From NCBI GenBank assembly GCA_018716545.1, contig DVJU01000209.1, forward strand, positions 1 to 5,300: DNA of 5,300 bases, written 5' to 3'. Source of the DNA: Scatomorpha pullicola. Its GTDB lineage: Bacteria; Bacillota; Clostridia; Oscillospirales; Oscillospiraceae. The notes under the pieces were generated by a model. It saw only the letters and a list, made by a program, of their open reading frames with translations, was not told the origin of the DNA and ran no database searches. Made by a program: the position numbers and the translations under genes. Below are positions 1 to 4,938 of this stretch, one piece after another; within the stretch, counting starts at the first letter, position 1; each line of letters opens with the position of its first letter.

Positions 1-60
1 AAACGCAAATTTCCCCTGCCCAATTCCGCACGAATCAGTGGCGCAAAACCGAGCATGTAA

Positions 61-95
61 AGCAAAACGCCCCGGAATCTCAACGATTCCGGGGC
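61..95 (-). terminator. Intrinsic terminator after tRNA-Gln
   Basis: A perfect 11-bp stem (69-79 with 85-95) closes a 5-nt loop. Read on the minus strand it is followed by a T-rich tail (CGTTTTGCTTT). It lies 7 nt past the encoded CCA of the minus-strand tRNA, so it most likely ends that transcript. On the plus strand the stem is followed by AATTCTG, with no T run, so it does not look bidirectional. Confidence 0.8.
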
Positions 96-102
96 AATTC
101 TG

Positions 103-176
103 TGGCAGCGGGAGAAGGATTCGAACCCTCACATACGGAGTCAGAGTCCGCTGTGCTACCTTTACACAATCCCGCT
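103..176 (-). tRNA. tRNA-Gln (anticodon CUG)
   Basis: The minus strand folds into a complete 74-nt cloverleaf. The acceptor stem AGCGGGA/TCCCGCT pairs over 7 bp. The D arm is GTGT/GCAC around a GG-containing loop, and the anticodon arm is GCGGA/TCCGT with loop CTCTGAC, giving anticodon CTG, which reads CAG (Gln). The variable loop is 4 nt, and the T arm GAGGG/CCTTC carries TTCGAAT. A G discriminator and CCA are encoded. It has its own promoter (190-217) and terminator (61-95), so it is transcribed as a single tRNA. Glutamine tRNAs are not queuosine substrates (Q modifies GUN anticodons), so the adjacent queuosine genes are not explained by this tRNA. Confidence 0.96.
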
Positions 177-189
177 AGGTGCAGATAGT

Positions 190-217
190 ATTATACACGT
201 TTTTCGACGTTTGTCAA
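190..217 (-). promoter_or_regulatory. Sigma-70/SigA promoter of tRNA-Gln
   Basis: On the minus strand a perfect TTGACA (212-217) and a perfect TATAAT (190-195) are separated by 16 bp. The expected transcription start is near 182-183, about 6 nt before the mature tRNA 5' end at 176. Both hexamers are consensus, as expected for a stable-RNA gene. Confidence 0.9.
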
Positions 218-313
218 GGATTATTTTTAAGGAAGTTAAGGCCTGCTCCCGACCGCTTGCAAACTCGCTGATGCGGTCGTATATTCGTTCGCCGGCGGGG
301 ATGTGGGGGGGGT

Positions 314-345
314 GGCGCGCGGCATAGGCCGCGCGCCGCTTTTTT
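314..345 (+). terminator. Terminator-like hairpin at the 3' end of queT, T-run on the plus strand
   Basis: A perfect 10-bp GC stem (314-323 with 328-337) closes a 4-nt loop. On the plus strand it is followed by GC and six Ts (340-345), the textbook intrinsic-terminator form. On the minus strand, the direction of queT, the stem is followed by a C run rather than Ts. The T run touches the queT stop codon (344-346). No plus-strand gene is visible upstream, so the hairpin may block antisense reading into queT, or it may serve queT as a poor or processed 3' end. Positions 218-313, between this hairpin and the tRNA promoter, hold a 7-bp inverted repeat (250-256/273-279) and nothing else I can identify. 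Confidence 0.65.
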
Positions 346-859
346 AGGCTTTGGCCAGGCTCATGAAGGCGCTGCTTTTGGGCAGGAGCTTCATGAGGGG
401 CAGTCCGAGGATGTACATTACGCCGGCCTCCTCGACGGCGAACTGGAGCATCGTCAGGGGCAGAGCCGCCCAAAACGCGCCCGTGCTGTAGGCTATCACA
501 GAGCCGACGATAGGCGTGTTCCAGAGCACCGGCATGAAGCACACGAGCACGCACCGCCCGAGGCTAAGCGGCTGGGGATGGTTCCTGGCTATCGCCGCGA
601 TGCACAGGCCGGAGCCGAGCGTGGCCAGCGAGCCGAACACGACGTCCATAACGCCATAGCCGCCGAAGACGTTCGCCAGCGCGCAGCCTATCCAGAGCCC
701 CCAGGCGCTCATCGGGAAAAACGCCGGCAAAATGCAAAGCGCCTCCGACACGCGGAACTGGACGACGCCAAAGGCAATTGGCGCAACCAGCAGCGTCAGC
801 GCGCAGTATGCTGCGCCGACGACCGCGGCGAGGGCGATGTTTCTCGGTGTGAATTTCAT
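344..859 (-). CDS. queT: QueT family queuosine precursor (preQ1) transporter
   Basis: This 171-residue, very hydrophobic protein matches the QueT (DUF988) family of small integral membrane proteins, known as substrate-binding S components for preQ1 or related queuosine precursors that use a shared ECF energizing module. Family-like features are the VQFRVSEAL stretch (about residues 33-41), the WGLWIGCALANVFGG segment (about 53-67), MDVVFGSLATLGSG (about 71-84), a WNTP motif (about 113-116) and about five to six membrane segments from residue 8 onward. Length is normal for the family. The ATG at 859 has a good GGGAGG site (868-873) 8 nt upstream. It lies 115 bp after queH on the same strand, supporting a salvage role. 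The gap carries a candidate preQ1 riboswitch overlapping the ribosome binding site. No ECF A or T genes are in the window, consistent with a shared module encoded elsewhere. Confidence 0.92.
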   Translation of the reverse strand: MKFTPRNIALAAVVGAAYCALTLLVAPIAFGVVQFRVSEALCILPAFFPMSAWGLWIGCALANVFGGYGVMDVVFGSLATLGSGLCIAAIARNHPQPLSLGRCVLVCFMPVLWNTPIVGSVIAYSTGAFWAALPLTMLQFAVEEAGVMYILGLPLMKLLPKSSAFMSLAKA

Positions 860-867
860 GGTTAATT

Positions 868-917
868 CCTCCCATTTTGATTTAGACTTTCAGTCAAGCG
901 GGGTGTGGAAACCCGCT
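868..917 (-). promoter_or_regulatory. Candidate preQ1 riboswitch in the queT leader
   Basis: In the queT mRNA a 6-bp stem AGCGGG/CCCGCU (912-917 with 897-902) closes the 9-nt loop UUUCCACAC (903-911). The C directly before the 3' strand (903) sits where preQ1-I riboswitches hold the ligand-pairing C. Loop bases UUCCA (906-910) can pair with UGGGA (870-874), which overlaps the GGGAGG ribosome binding site, making an H-type pseudoknot. The connecting stretch contains a small hairpin GACU-GAA-AGUC (885-895) and an A-rich run. Embedded hairpins in that connection are known for preQ1-II and -III, while the stem-loop resembles preQ1-I, so the class is uncertain. Pairing of AAUUCC (926-931) with GGAAUU (864-869) offers a competing fold. 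The location directly before queT is the classic one. This is inferred by eye; no covariance model was run. Confidence 0.5.
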
Positions 918-973
918 GAACCTGTGGAATTGTATCGCCCGATCCGGACTTGATGCCCGGCGGGCGCGGCAGA

Positions 974-1573
974 TCACTCCGCCGGTTTGGAGTAGAGGCA
1001 GCCGCAGTAGTTCTGCCTGTACAGGTCAAACTCCCTGGACAGCTCTATGCTGCGCTTGTATCCGTTGCGCTTTTTGAAGTCGCCGGGCAGCCATTTCACG
1101 CCGCAGCGCTCGCAGAGCTCCTCGCCCAGAGCGTTTATCCTCTGCGCGTCCTTGTGCGGCGAGACGGTAAGCGTGGTGCAGCAGTAGTCGCAGCCGAGGC
1201 GCTTCGCCTCATGCGCGGCAAAGTCGAGGCGCAGCCGGAAGCACTCCGTACACCTCGCGCCGCCCTCCGGCTCGTTCTCCAAGCCCTCGGCGGCCTTTTC
1301 ATAGGCCTCGCCGTCATAGCCGCACTCGACCAGAGTGACGCCGGGGATGCGCTCCAGGACCTTCTTCTGGTTCAAGAGCCGCAGCTCATATTCTTCGCGC
1401 GGCTGGATATTCGGGTTGTAGTAGCTGAGATACACCTCAAAATACTGCGTCAGGTACTCCAGGACGTAGCTGGAGCACGGCCCGCAGCAGCTGTGCAGCA
1501 GCAACTTCGGCCGGGCGCCGTCCAGCTTTGCGACTATCTTATCCAGTTCGAGCTGATAATTCACCTTGTTCAT
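974..1573 (-). CDS. queH: Epoxyqueuosine reductase QueH
   Basis: This 199-residue protein belongs to the QueH (DUF208) family, which reduces epoxyqueuosine to queuosine in tRNA, the final step of the pathway, and replaces the unrelated cobalamin-dependent QueG in many bacteria. Visible family motifs, in order, are LLLHSCCGPCSS (residues 25-35, with C29, C30 and C33), YYNPNI (51-56), CTECFRLRL (108-116), LTVSPHKD (135-142), FKKRNGYKRS (167-176) and YRQNYCGC (185-192). The paired Cys, CxxC and CGC are the likely Fe-S and redox ligands of the family. The ATG at 1573 is chosen because MNKxNYQxELDK is the usual family N terminus. Its ribosome binding site is odd: the nearest GAGAGGA is about 15 nt upstream. 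The frame stays open far upstream, but that part is antisense to the deaminase gene. I see no clear queH promoter in the 60-bp divergent gap. It is upstream of queT on the same strand. Confidence 0.94.
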   Translation of the reverse strand: MNKVNYQLELDKIVAKLDGARPKLLLHSCCGPCSSYVLEYLTQYFEVYLSYYNPNIQPREEYELRLLNQKKVLERIPGVTLVECGYDGEAYEKAAEGLENEPEGGARCTECFRLRLDFAAHEAKRLGCDYCCTTLTVSPHKDAQRINALGEELCERCGVKWLPGDFKKRNGYKRSIELSREFDLYRQNYCGCLYSKPAE

Positions 1574-1579
1574 GCCGGC

Positions 1580-1608
1580 TTGACTTATCCTCTCTTTGCA
1601 CGTAAAAT
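1580..1608 (+). promoter_or_regulatory. Promoter of the dCMP deaminase gene
   Basis: TTGACT (1580-1585) and TAAAAT (1603-1608) are 17 bp apart on the plus strand, each one base from consensus. Transcription would start near 1615, leaving a leader of about 20 nt containing GGAGG (1621-1625), 8 nt before the ATG at 1634. The -35 box lies only 6 bp from the queH start codon on the other strand. Confidence 0.75.
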
Positions 1609-1633
1609 AGTGGCGGACACGGAGGTTTGCGAT

Positions 1634-2128
1634 ATGACTGACACCAGAACCAGCAAGGAAAACTACTACCTCGGCATCGCGGACGCGGTGCTCGACCGCT
1701 CCACCTGCATGCGCCGCAAGTACGGAGCCATAATCGTGCGCAACGACGAGATAATCTCCACCGGCTACAACGGCGCGCCGCGCGGCCGCCAGAACTGCTC
1801 CACGGTCGGCTTCTGTACGCGCGACTACCTCGACATCCCCTCCGGCGAGCGCTATGAGCTGTGCCGCAGCGTGCACGCGGAGGCAAACGCCATAATCTCC
1901 GCCGCCAGGCGGGACATGCTCGGCGCCACGCTCTACCTGGTGGGTCGCGACGCCAAGACCGGCGAGCTGCTGCGCGACACCATGCCCTGCTCCATGTGCA
2001 AGCGTCTCATAATAAACGCCGGCATAACGCAGGTCGTCGCCAGCACCGGCGAGGGCGAATACGTGGTCATACACGTCCGGGACTGGGTCACGGACGACGA
2101 GAGCGTGCCGAAAATACCCAGGCCGTAA
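1634..2128 (+). CDS. dCMP deaminase family protein (ComEB-like)
   Basis: This 164-residue zinc-dependent cytidine/deoxycytidylate deaminase probably converts dCMP to dUMP, feeding thymidylate synthesis in the cytoplasm. The catalytic zinc motifs are complete: HAEANAI with His81 and Glu83 (the proton shuttle), and PCSMC with Cys119 and Cys122. The N-terminal part RSTC, YGAIIV and GYNGAPRG (residues 22-51) is the nucleotide-binding portion typical of dCMP deaminases. Extra cysteines C55, C61 and C77 match the positions where this group often has a second, structural zinc. The ATG at 1634 has GGAGG 8 nt upstream and a promoter at 1580-1608. The frame is open further 5', but only across queH antisense. 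It is divergent from queH, convergent with rpsR, and monocistronic. The family also contains the late competence protein ComEB, but no competence genes are adjacent. Exact substrate (dCMP versus another cytosine nucleotide) cannot be fixed from the sequence. Confidence 0.92.
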   Translation: MTDTRTSKENYYLGIADAVLDRSTCMRRKYGAIIVRNDEIISTGYNGAPRGRQNCSTVGFCTRDYLDIPSGERYELCRSVHAEANAIISAARRDMLGATLYLVGRDAKTGELLRDTMPCSMCKRLIINAGITQVVASTGEGEYVVIHVRDWVTDDESVPKIPRP

Positions 2129-2138
2129 AAGCTTTACC

Positions 2139-2169
2139 GAAAAGGCTCCCCGCAGCGGGGAGCCTTTTC
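2139..2169. terminator. Terminator after dCMP deaminase, probably bidirectional
   Basis: A perfect 14-bp stem (2139-2152 with 2156-2169) closes a 3-nt loop. Four As open the stem and four Ts close it, so a short U tract forms in either direction. It starts 10 bp past the deaminase stop. It most likely ends that transcript and backs up termination of the convergent rpsF operon. Confidence 0.85.
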
Positions 2170-2175
2170 ATGCGT

Positions 2176-2215
2176 AAAAGCCCCGCGGAGCTTCGCCTAA
2201 ACCGGCGAAAGGGGC
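2176..2215 (-). terminator. Candidate terminator of the rpsF-ssb-rpsR operon
   Basis: On the minus strand GCCCC (2211-2215) and GGGGC (2180-2184) form the base, and an inner stem GGCGAAG/CTTCGCC with a one-base bulge and a 6-nt loop lies above an asymmetric internal loop. TTTTA (2175-2179) follows the stem. It lies about 45 bp past the rpsR stop. The fold is imperfect, so this is a moderate call. Confidence 0.5.
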
Positions 2216-2223
2216 AGAAATCA

Positions 2224-2252
2224 TTTTCGGCGAGGCACTGCCTCGCCGAAAA
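2224..2252. repeat. Perfect 14-bp inverted repeat past rpsR
   Basis: TTTTCGGCGAGGCA (2224-2237) and its exact reverse complement (2239-2252) are separated by a single base. It begins 7 bp after the rpsR stop codon. Neither strand has a T run after the stem; the only Us are inside the stem itself. It could be a 3'-end stabilizing hairpin or a weak terminator. Confidence 0.7.
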
Positions 2253-2259
2253 CAATTCT

Positions 2260-2496
2260 TTAGTCAGTGACGTAGGGCAGCAGGGCGATCTGACGGGCGC
2301 GCTTGATGGCCTCGGTCAGCTCACGCTGATGCATGGCGCAGGTGCCGGTAGTACGGCGCGGAAGGATCTTGCTGCGCTCGCTCATGAACTTGCGGAGCTT
2401 GGCGGAATCCTTGTAGTCTATATAAGCGGACTTGTCCACGCAGAACTGGCATACCTTTTTGCGCTTGCGACTCTTACCTTTGTTATCGAAAGCCAA
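2260..2496 (-). CDS. rpsR: 30S ribosomal protein bS18 (zinc-binding form)
   Basis: This 78-residue protein is bS18, which binds bS6 and the platform of the 30S subunit. Family motifs are IDYKD (residues 26-30), LRKFMSERSKILPRR (34-48), and the C-terminal AIKRARQIALLPY. The sequence keeps CQFC (C16, C19) and TCAMH (C52, H55), the C+ pattern that binds zinc; bS18 of several Firmicutes lacks these. It starts with TTG at 2494-2496, set by a perfect AGGAGG (2504-2509) 7 nt upstream; no ATG lies nearby in frame. It is the last gene of rpsF-ssb-rpsR, 42 bp after ssb. Confidence 0.97.
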   Translation of the reverse strand: MAFDNKGKSRKRKKVCQFCVDKSAYIDYKDSAKLRKFMSERSKILPRRTTGTCAMHQRELTEAIKRARQIALLPYVTD

Positions 2497-2538
2497 GGTT
2501 ATACCTCCTAAAAGTTAATGAAATGATGTTTACCTACG

Positions 2539-3090
2539 TTAGAACGGGAGCTCGCCCTCGCCGTCGTCAAACTCGGCAAAGGACGACCCGCCGGCGGGAG
2601 CGTCGTTGCGGGCGGGCGCGGACTGACGGCTGCTGCCGTAATTCCCGCCGCCGTAGCTGTTGTTTCCGCCGTAATTGTTGTTACCGCCGTAGTTGTTGCT
2701 TCCGCCGTAGTTGTTTCCGCCGCCATAGCCGCCGTTGCCATAGCCGCCGTCCTGACGGTCGCCGCCGGAATCGCGGCGGCTCTCGCCGAAATAGACATTG
2801 TCGGCCACGACCTCGGCGCTGGTGCGCTTGTTGCCGTCACGGTCAGTCCAGTCGCGCATCTGAAGGCGTCCGGAGACGACGATCATGCTGCCCTTGTGGA
2901 AATACTTGTTGACGAACTCGGCGGTCTGGCGCCAGGCGACCACGTCGATGAAGTCGGTCTGCCGTTCATCACCGCGGCCAAAATCGCGGTCAACGGCGAT
3001 ACGCATGCTCGCGACGGGTATCTGACTCTGCGTGTAGCGCAGCTCTACGTCGCGGGTAAGCCGCCCCATGAGGACGATGTGGTTGAGCAT
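2539..3090 (-). CDS. ssb: Single-stranded DNA-binding protein SSB
   Basis: This 183-residue protein is a bacterial SSB that coats single-stranded DNA during replication and repair. The OB fold spans about residues 1-103: it begins MLNHIVLMGRLTRD and contains TDFIDVVAWRQTAEF (45-59, with W54) and KGSMIVVSGRL (66-76). A disordered Gly/Asn/Tyr/Ser linker (about 104-170) follows, with a six-residue repeat. It ends in FDDGEGELPF, the acidic tip closing in a hydrophobic Leu-Pro-Phe that recruits partner proteins. The ATG at 3090 has AGGAGG (3097-3102) 6 nt upstream, overlapping the rpsF stop codon, so translation of the two is probably coupled. This is the usual position between rpsF and rpsR. Confidence 0.97.
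   Translation of the reverse strand: MLNHIVLMGRLTRDVELRYTQSQIPVASMRIAVDRDFGRGDERQTDFIDVVAWRQTAEFVNKYFHKGSMIVVSGRLQMRDWTDRDGNKRTSAEVVADNVYFGESRRDSGGDRQDGGYGNGGYGGGNNYGGSNNYGGNNNYGGNNSYGGGNYGSSRQSAPARNDAPAGGSSFAEFDDGEGELPF
2647..2718 (-). repeat. 18-bp tandem repeat in the SSB linker
   Basis: Four successive six-residue units of the form x-N-[NS]-Y-G-G (SSB residues 125-148) are encoded by 18-bp units with only a few base differences between them. The near identity of the DNA, not only the protein, points to expansion by slippage or unequal recombination. Confidence 0.85.
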
Positions 3091-3101
3091 GGAATACCTC
3101 C

Positions 3102-3398
3102 TTACTCAGGACGCTTGGTGATGAGGCTGCGGATAACGCCGTCGGTTATACCGAGGATACGGTCGAGCTCGGCCGGGAACTCCGGGCCGCTGGTGAACTT
3201 GACGAGGACGTAGTAGCCTTCGCGGAGATAGTTGATCTCGTAGGCGAGCTTGCGCTTGCCCATCTCCTCCATCTCGTCAAGCGTGCCGTTCTGCTCGACA
3301 AGCGTCTTGAACCTCTCGACGAGGGCTGCGGTGTCCTCCTCGCTGAGATCGGGGCGAAGTATATACATCACTTCATACTTTTCGCTTGTTTTTGCCAT
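3102..3398 (-). CDS. rpsF: 30S ribosomal protein bS6
   Basis: This 98-residue protein is bS6, partner of bS18 on the 30S platform. It shows the typical KYEVMYILRPDLSEE start (residues 7-21), GKRKLAYEINYLREGYYVLVKF (48-69, the basic strand region) and a C terminus with LGITDGVIRSLITK. Length is normal (about 95). The ATG at 3398 is preferred over an in-frame ATG at 3461: it has AAGGAGG (3406-3412) 7 nt upstream and gives the standard bS6 N terminus, whereas the upstream ATG has no ribosome binding site and lies about 10 nt from the predicted transcription start. It is the first gene of the operon with ssb and rpsR. Confidence 0.96.
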   Translation of the reverse strand: MAKTSEKYEVMYILRPDLSEEDTAALVERFKTLVEQNGTLDEMEEMGKRKLAYEINYLREGYYVLVKFTSGPEFPAELDRILGITDGVIRSLITKRPE

Positions 3399-3470
3399 TT
3401 GTGCACCTCCTTCTGGACTTATGGCTCGCGCCTTACGCGAGCAAGGATATTGACCCGCCATTCGGCAGGC
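3399..3470 (-). promoter_or_regulatory. rpsF operon leader with two hairpins, possible S6:S18 autoregulatory leader
   Basis: The leader between the predicted start (about 3470) and the rpsF ATG folds into two hairpins. The first pairs CCUGCC (3464-3469) with GGCGGG (3454-3459) around GAAU. The second is a perfect 7-bp stem (3436-3442 with 3424-3430) around UAAGG. Many bacteria control this operon by bS6:bS18 binding a leader hairpin that mimics their 16S site and contains a CCG element. A CCG is present in the first hairpin, but I cannot confirm the motif by eye. The structure is seen; the regulator is inferred from the family. Confidence 0.4.
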
Positions 3471-3476
3471 TTATCA

Positions 3477-3504
3477 ATTATACACGAATTTGAGGATTTG
3501 TCAA
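3477..3504 (-). promoter_or_regulatory. Promoter of rpsF-ssb-rpsR
   Basis: On the minus strand a perfect TTGACA (3499-3504) and a perfect TATAAT (3477-3482) are 16 bp apart. The start would be near 3470, about 72 nt before the rpsF ATG. The -35 box begins 12 bp after the uraA stop codon. The element closely matches the tRNA-Gln promoter in this window. Confidence 0.9.
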
Positions 3505-3516
3505 GGTTTTTAGCCG

Positions 3517-4875
3517 TTACACCTTGAAATTTACGCTGGTGTCGCCCTGGATGTCGGCGCCGAACTCGTAGTCCTTGCCGGGGAGTACGGCGTTGAGGAC
3601 TATGCCCACTATGGCGGCGGTCGCGAGTCCGGAGAAGCTTACGGCGCCGATGTGCACCGCGCCCGCCTCGGAATACGTGACGCCGATGGCGAGGACGAGG
3701 ATCAGCGCGGCGATTATAACGTTGCGGCTCTTGGTGAAGTCGACGCGGTTTTCCACCACGTTGCGCACGCCGACGGCGCTTATCATGCCGTAGAGCACCA
3801 GGGACACGCCGCCGATGGTGGCCGTCGGCATGGCGTGGACTATCTCCGCAAACTTGGGGCAGAAGCTCACCACGATGGCCAGCACGGCGGCGATGCGTAT
3901 GACGCGCGGGTCGTAGACCTTGCTGAGCGCGAGCACGCCCGTGTTCTCGCCGTAGGTGGTGTTGGCCGGCGCGCCGAACAGCGCGGCCAGGCTGGTGGCA
4001 AGTCCGTCGCCGAGCAGGGTGCGGTGCAGCCCGGGATCCTCAATATAATTGCGGTCGCAGGTCGAGGATATGGCGCACATGTCTCCGATGTGCTCCACCA
4101 CCGTGGCCAGCGAGATGGGCACTATGGTTATCGCCGCGGTAAGCAGCAGCTCGGTGTTCACTTCCCCGTCGAAGATGCCGAACACCGTCTCGTCCCAGAC
4201 CACCGGCAGCCCCAGCCACGGGGCTTCGCGCACTTCGGTGAAGTCCACCTGTCCGGCCAGCGCGCCGACCACATAGCTGGCGATGACGCCGAGGAGAATG
4301 GGGATTATCTTTACCATTCCCTTGCCCCAGATGTTGCAGACTATTACCACCGCTATGGCCACGAGGGCGACCGGCCAGCTGGCCTGGCAGTTGTTCACGG
4401 CGCTGCTGGAGAGCGAAAGGCCGATGGATATTATGATGGGACCCGTCACGATGGGCGGGAAGAAGCGCATGACCTTGCGGACGCCGAAGGCCTTGAAAAG
4501 CGCCGAGAGCACCAGGTACACCAGACCCGCGCAGACCACGCCGAAGCAGGCGTAGGGCAGCATCTCGGTGTTGGGCACGGTGAGGTTCCCCTGCGCGTCC
4601 GGCAGCATGGGCGCTATGGCGGCGTAGCCGCCTATGAAGGCAAAGCTGGAGCCGAGGAACGCCGGCACCCTTCCCTTGGACAGCAGGTGGAACAGCAGCG
4701 TCCCCAGTCCCGCAAAGAGCAGCGTAACGCTGACGGACAGTCCTGTCAGCGTGGGCACCAGCACGGTCGCCCCGAACATGGCGAACATGTGCTGCACGCC
4801 GAGTACGAACATCCTCGGCGCGCCGAGCGACCTCGCGTCGTAAATCGGCTCTGAGCCTATGGTTTTTTTGTTCAT
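3517..4875 (-). CDS. uraA: Uracil permease (NCS2 family)
   Basis: This 452-residue membrane protein belongs to the NCS2 nucleobase:cation symporters and resembles uracil permeases UraA/PyrP, which import uracil with protons. Diagnostic segments are GVQHMFAMFGATVLVPTLTG (residues 26-45), GRVPAFLGSSFAFIGGY (68-84), VVEHIGD (259-265) and NTTYGENTGVLALSKVYDPR (305-324). Glu261 and Glu310 correspond to the substrate-binding glutamates of E. coli UraA. Asp265 occupies the position of its His245. About 12-14 membrane segments are visible. Length is slightly above the usual 430 or so. The ATG at 4875 is chosen because MNKKTIGSEPIYD matches family N termini and a GAGGG site lies about 6 nt upstream; a further in-frame ATG at 5013 would lie upstream of the promoter's -10 box. 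No terminator is visible between its stop and the rpsF promoter. Xanthine or another pyrimidine is a less likely substrate. Confidence 0.92.
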   Translation of the reverse strand: MNKKTIGSEPIYDARSLGAPRMFVLGVQHMFAMFGATVLVPTLTGLSVSVTLLFAGLGTLLFHLLSKGRVPAFLGSSFAFIGGYAAIAPMLPDAQGNLTVPNTEMLPYACFGVVCAGLVYLVLSALFKAFGVRKVMRFFPPIVTGPIIISIGLSLSSSAVNNCQASWPVALVAIAVVIVCNIWGKGMVKIIPILLGVIASYVVGALAGQVDFTEVREAPWLGLPVVWDETVFGIFDGEVNTELLLTAAITIVPISLATVVEHIGDMCAISSTCDRNYIEDPGLHRTLLGDGLATSLAALFGAPANTTYGENTGVLALSKVYDPRVIRIAAVLAIVVSFCPKFAEIVHAMPTATIGGVSLVLYGMISAVGVRNVVENRVDFTKSRNVIIAALILVLAIGVTYSEAGAVHIGAVSFSGLATAAIVGIVLNAVLPGKDYEFGADIQGDTSVNFKV

Positions 4876-4938
4876 GCCTTTCCCTCTCTTGTCACTTTGA
4901 GTGCCGTGCCAAACCCCTGTCCTTGCACAGCCCAGGAT

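Noticed and set aside
1..60. Short open stretches at the left edge: a plus-strand frame ending in TAA at 58-60 and a minus-strand frame from an ATG at 56 running off the edge
   Set aside because: Too short to judge. Neither has a ribosome binding site or a recognisable motif, and both cannot be real over the same bases.
250..279. A 7-bp inverted repeat between queT and tRNA-Gln as a terminator
   Set aside because: The loop is 16 nt and neither strand has a following T run; chance occurrence is likely.
162..554. A 130-codon minus-strand frame overlapping queT, the tRNA promoter and the tRNA 5' end
   Set aside because: It overlaps a confident gene in another frame and runs through the tRNA promoter and into the tRNA itself.
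950..1633. N-terminal extension of the dCMP deaminase across queH
   Set aside because: It is the antisense shadow of queH; promoter and Shine-Dalgarno just before 1634 fix the start.
1574..2074. N-terminal extension of queH to 366 residues
   Set aside because: The extra part lies wholly antisense to the dCMP deaminase, is low-complexity Ala/Val/Gly sequence, and is absent from the QueH family.
3652..4854. A 400-codon plus-strand open frame opposite uraA
   Set aside because: It is rich in His, Arg, Gly and Asp, as expected of an antisense shadow of a GC-biased membrane protein gene, and it has no ribosome binding site. The minus-strand frame is an unmistakable NCS2 permease.
4876..4932. Purine riboswitch or PyrR attenuator before uraA
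   Set aside because: The leader is only about 57 nt and shows neither the purine-aptamer three-way junction nor the PyrR-binding consensus or a terminator.
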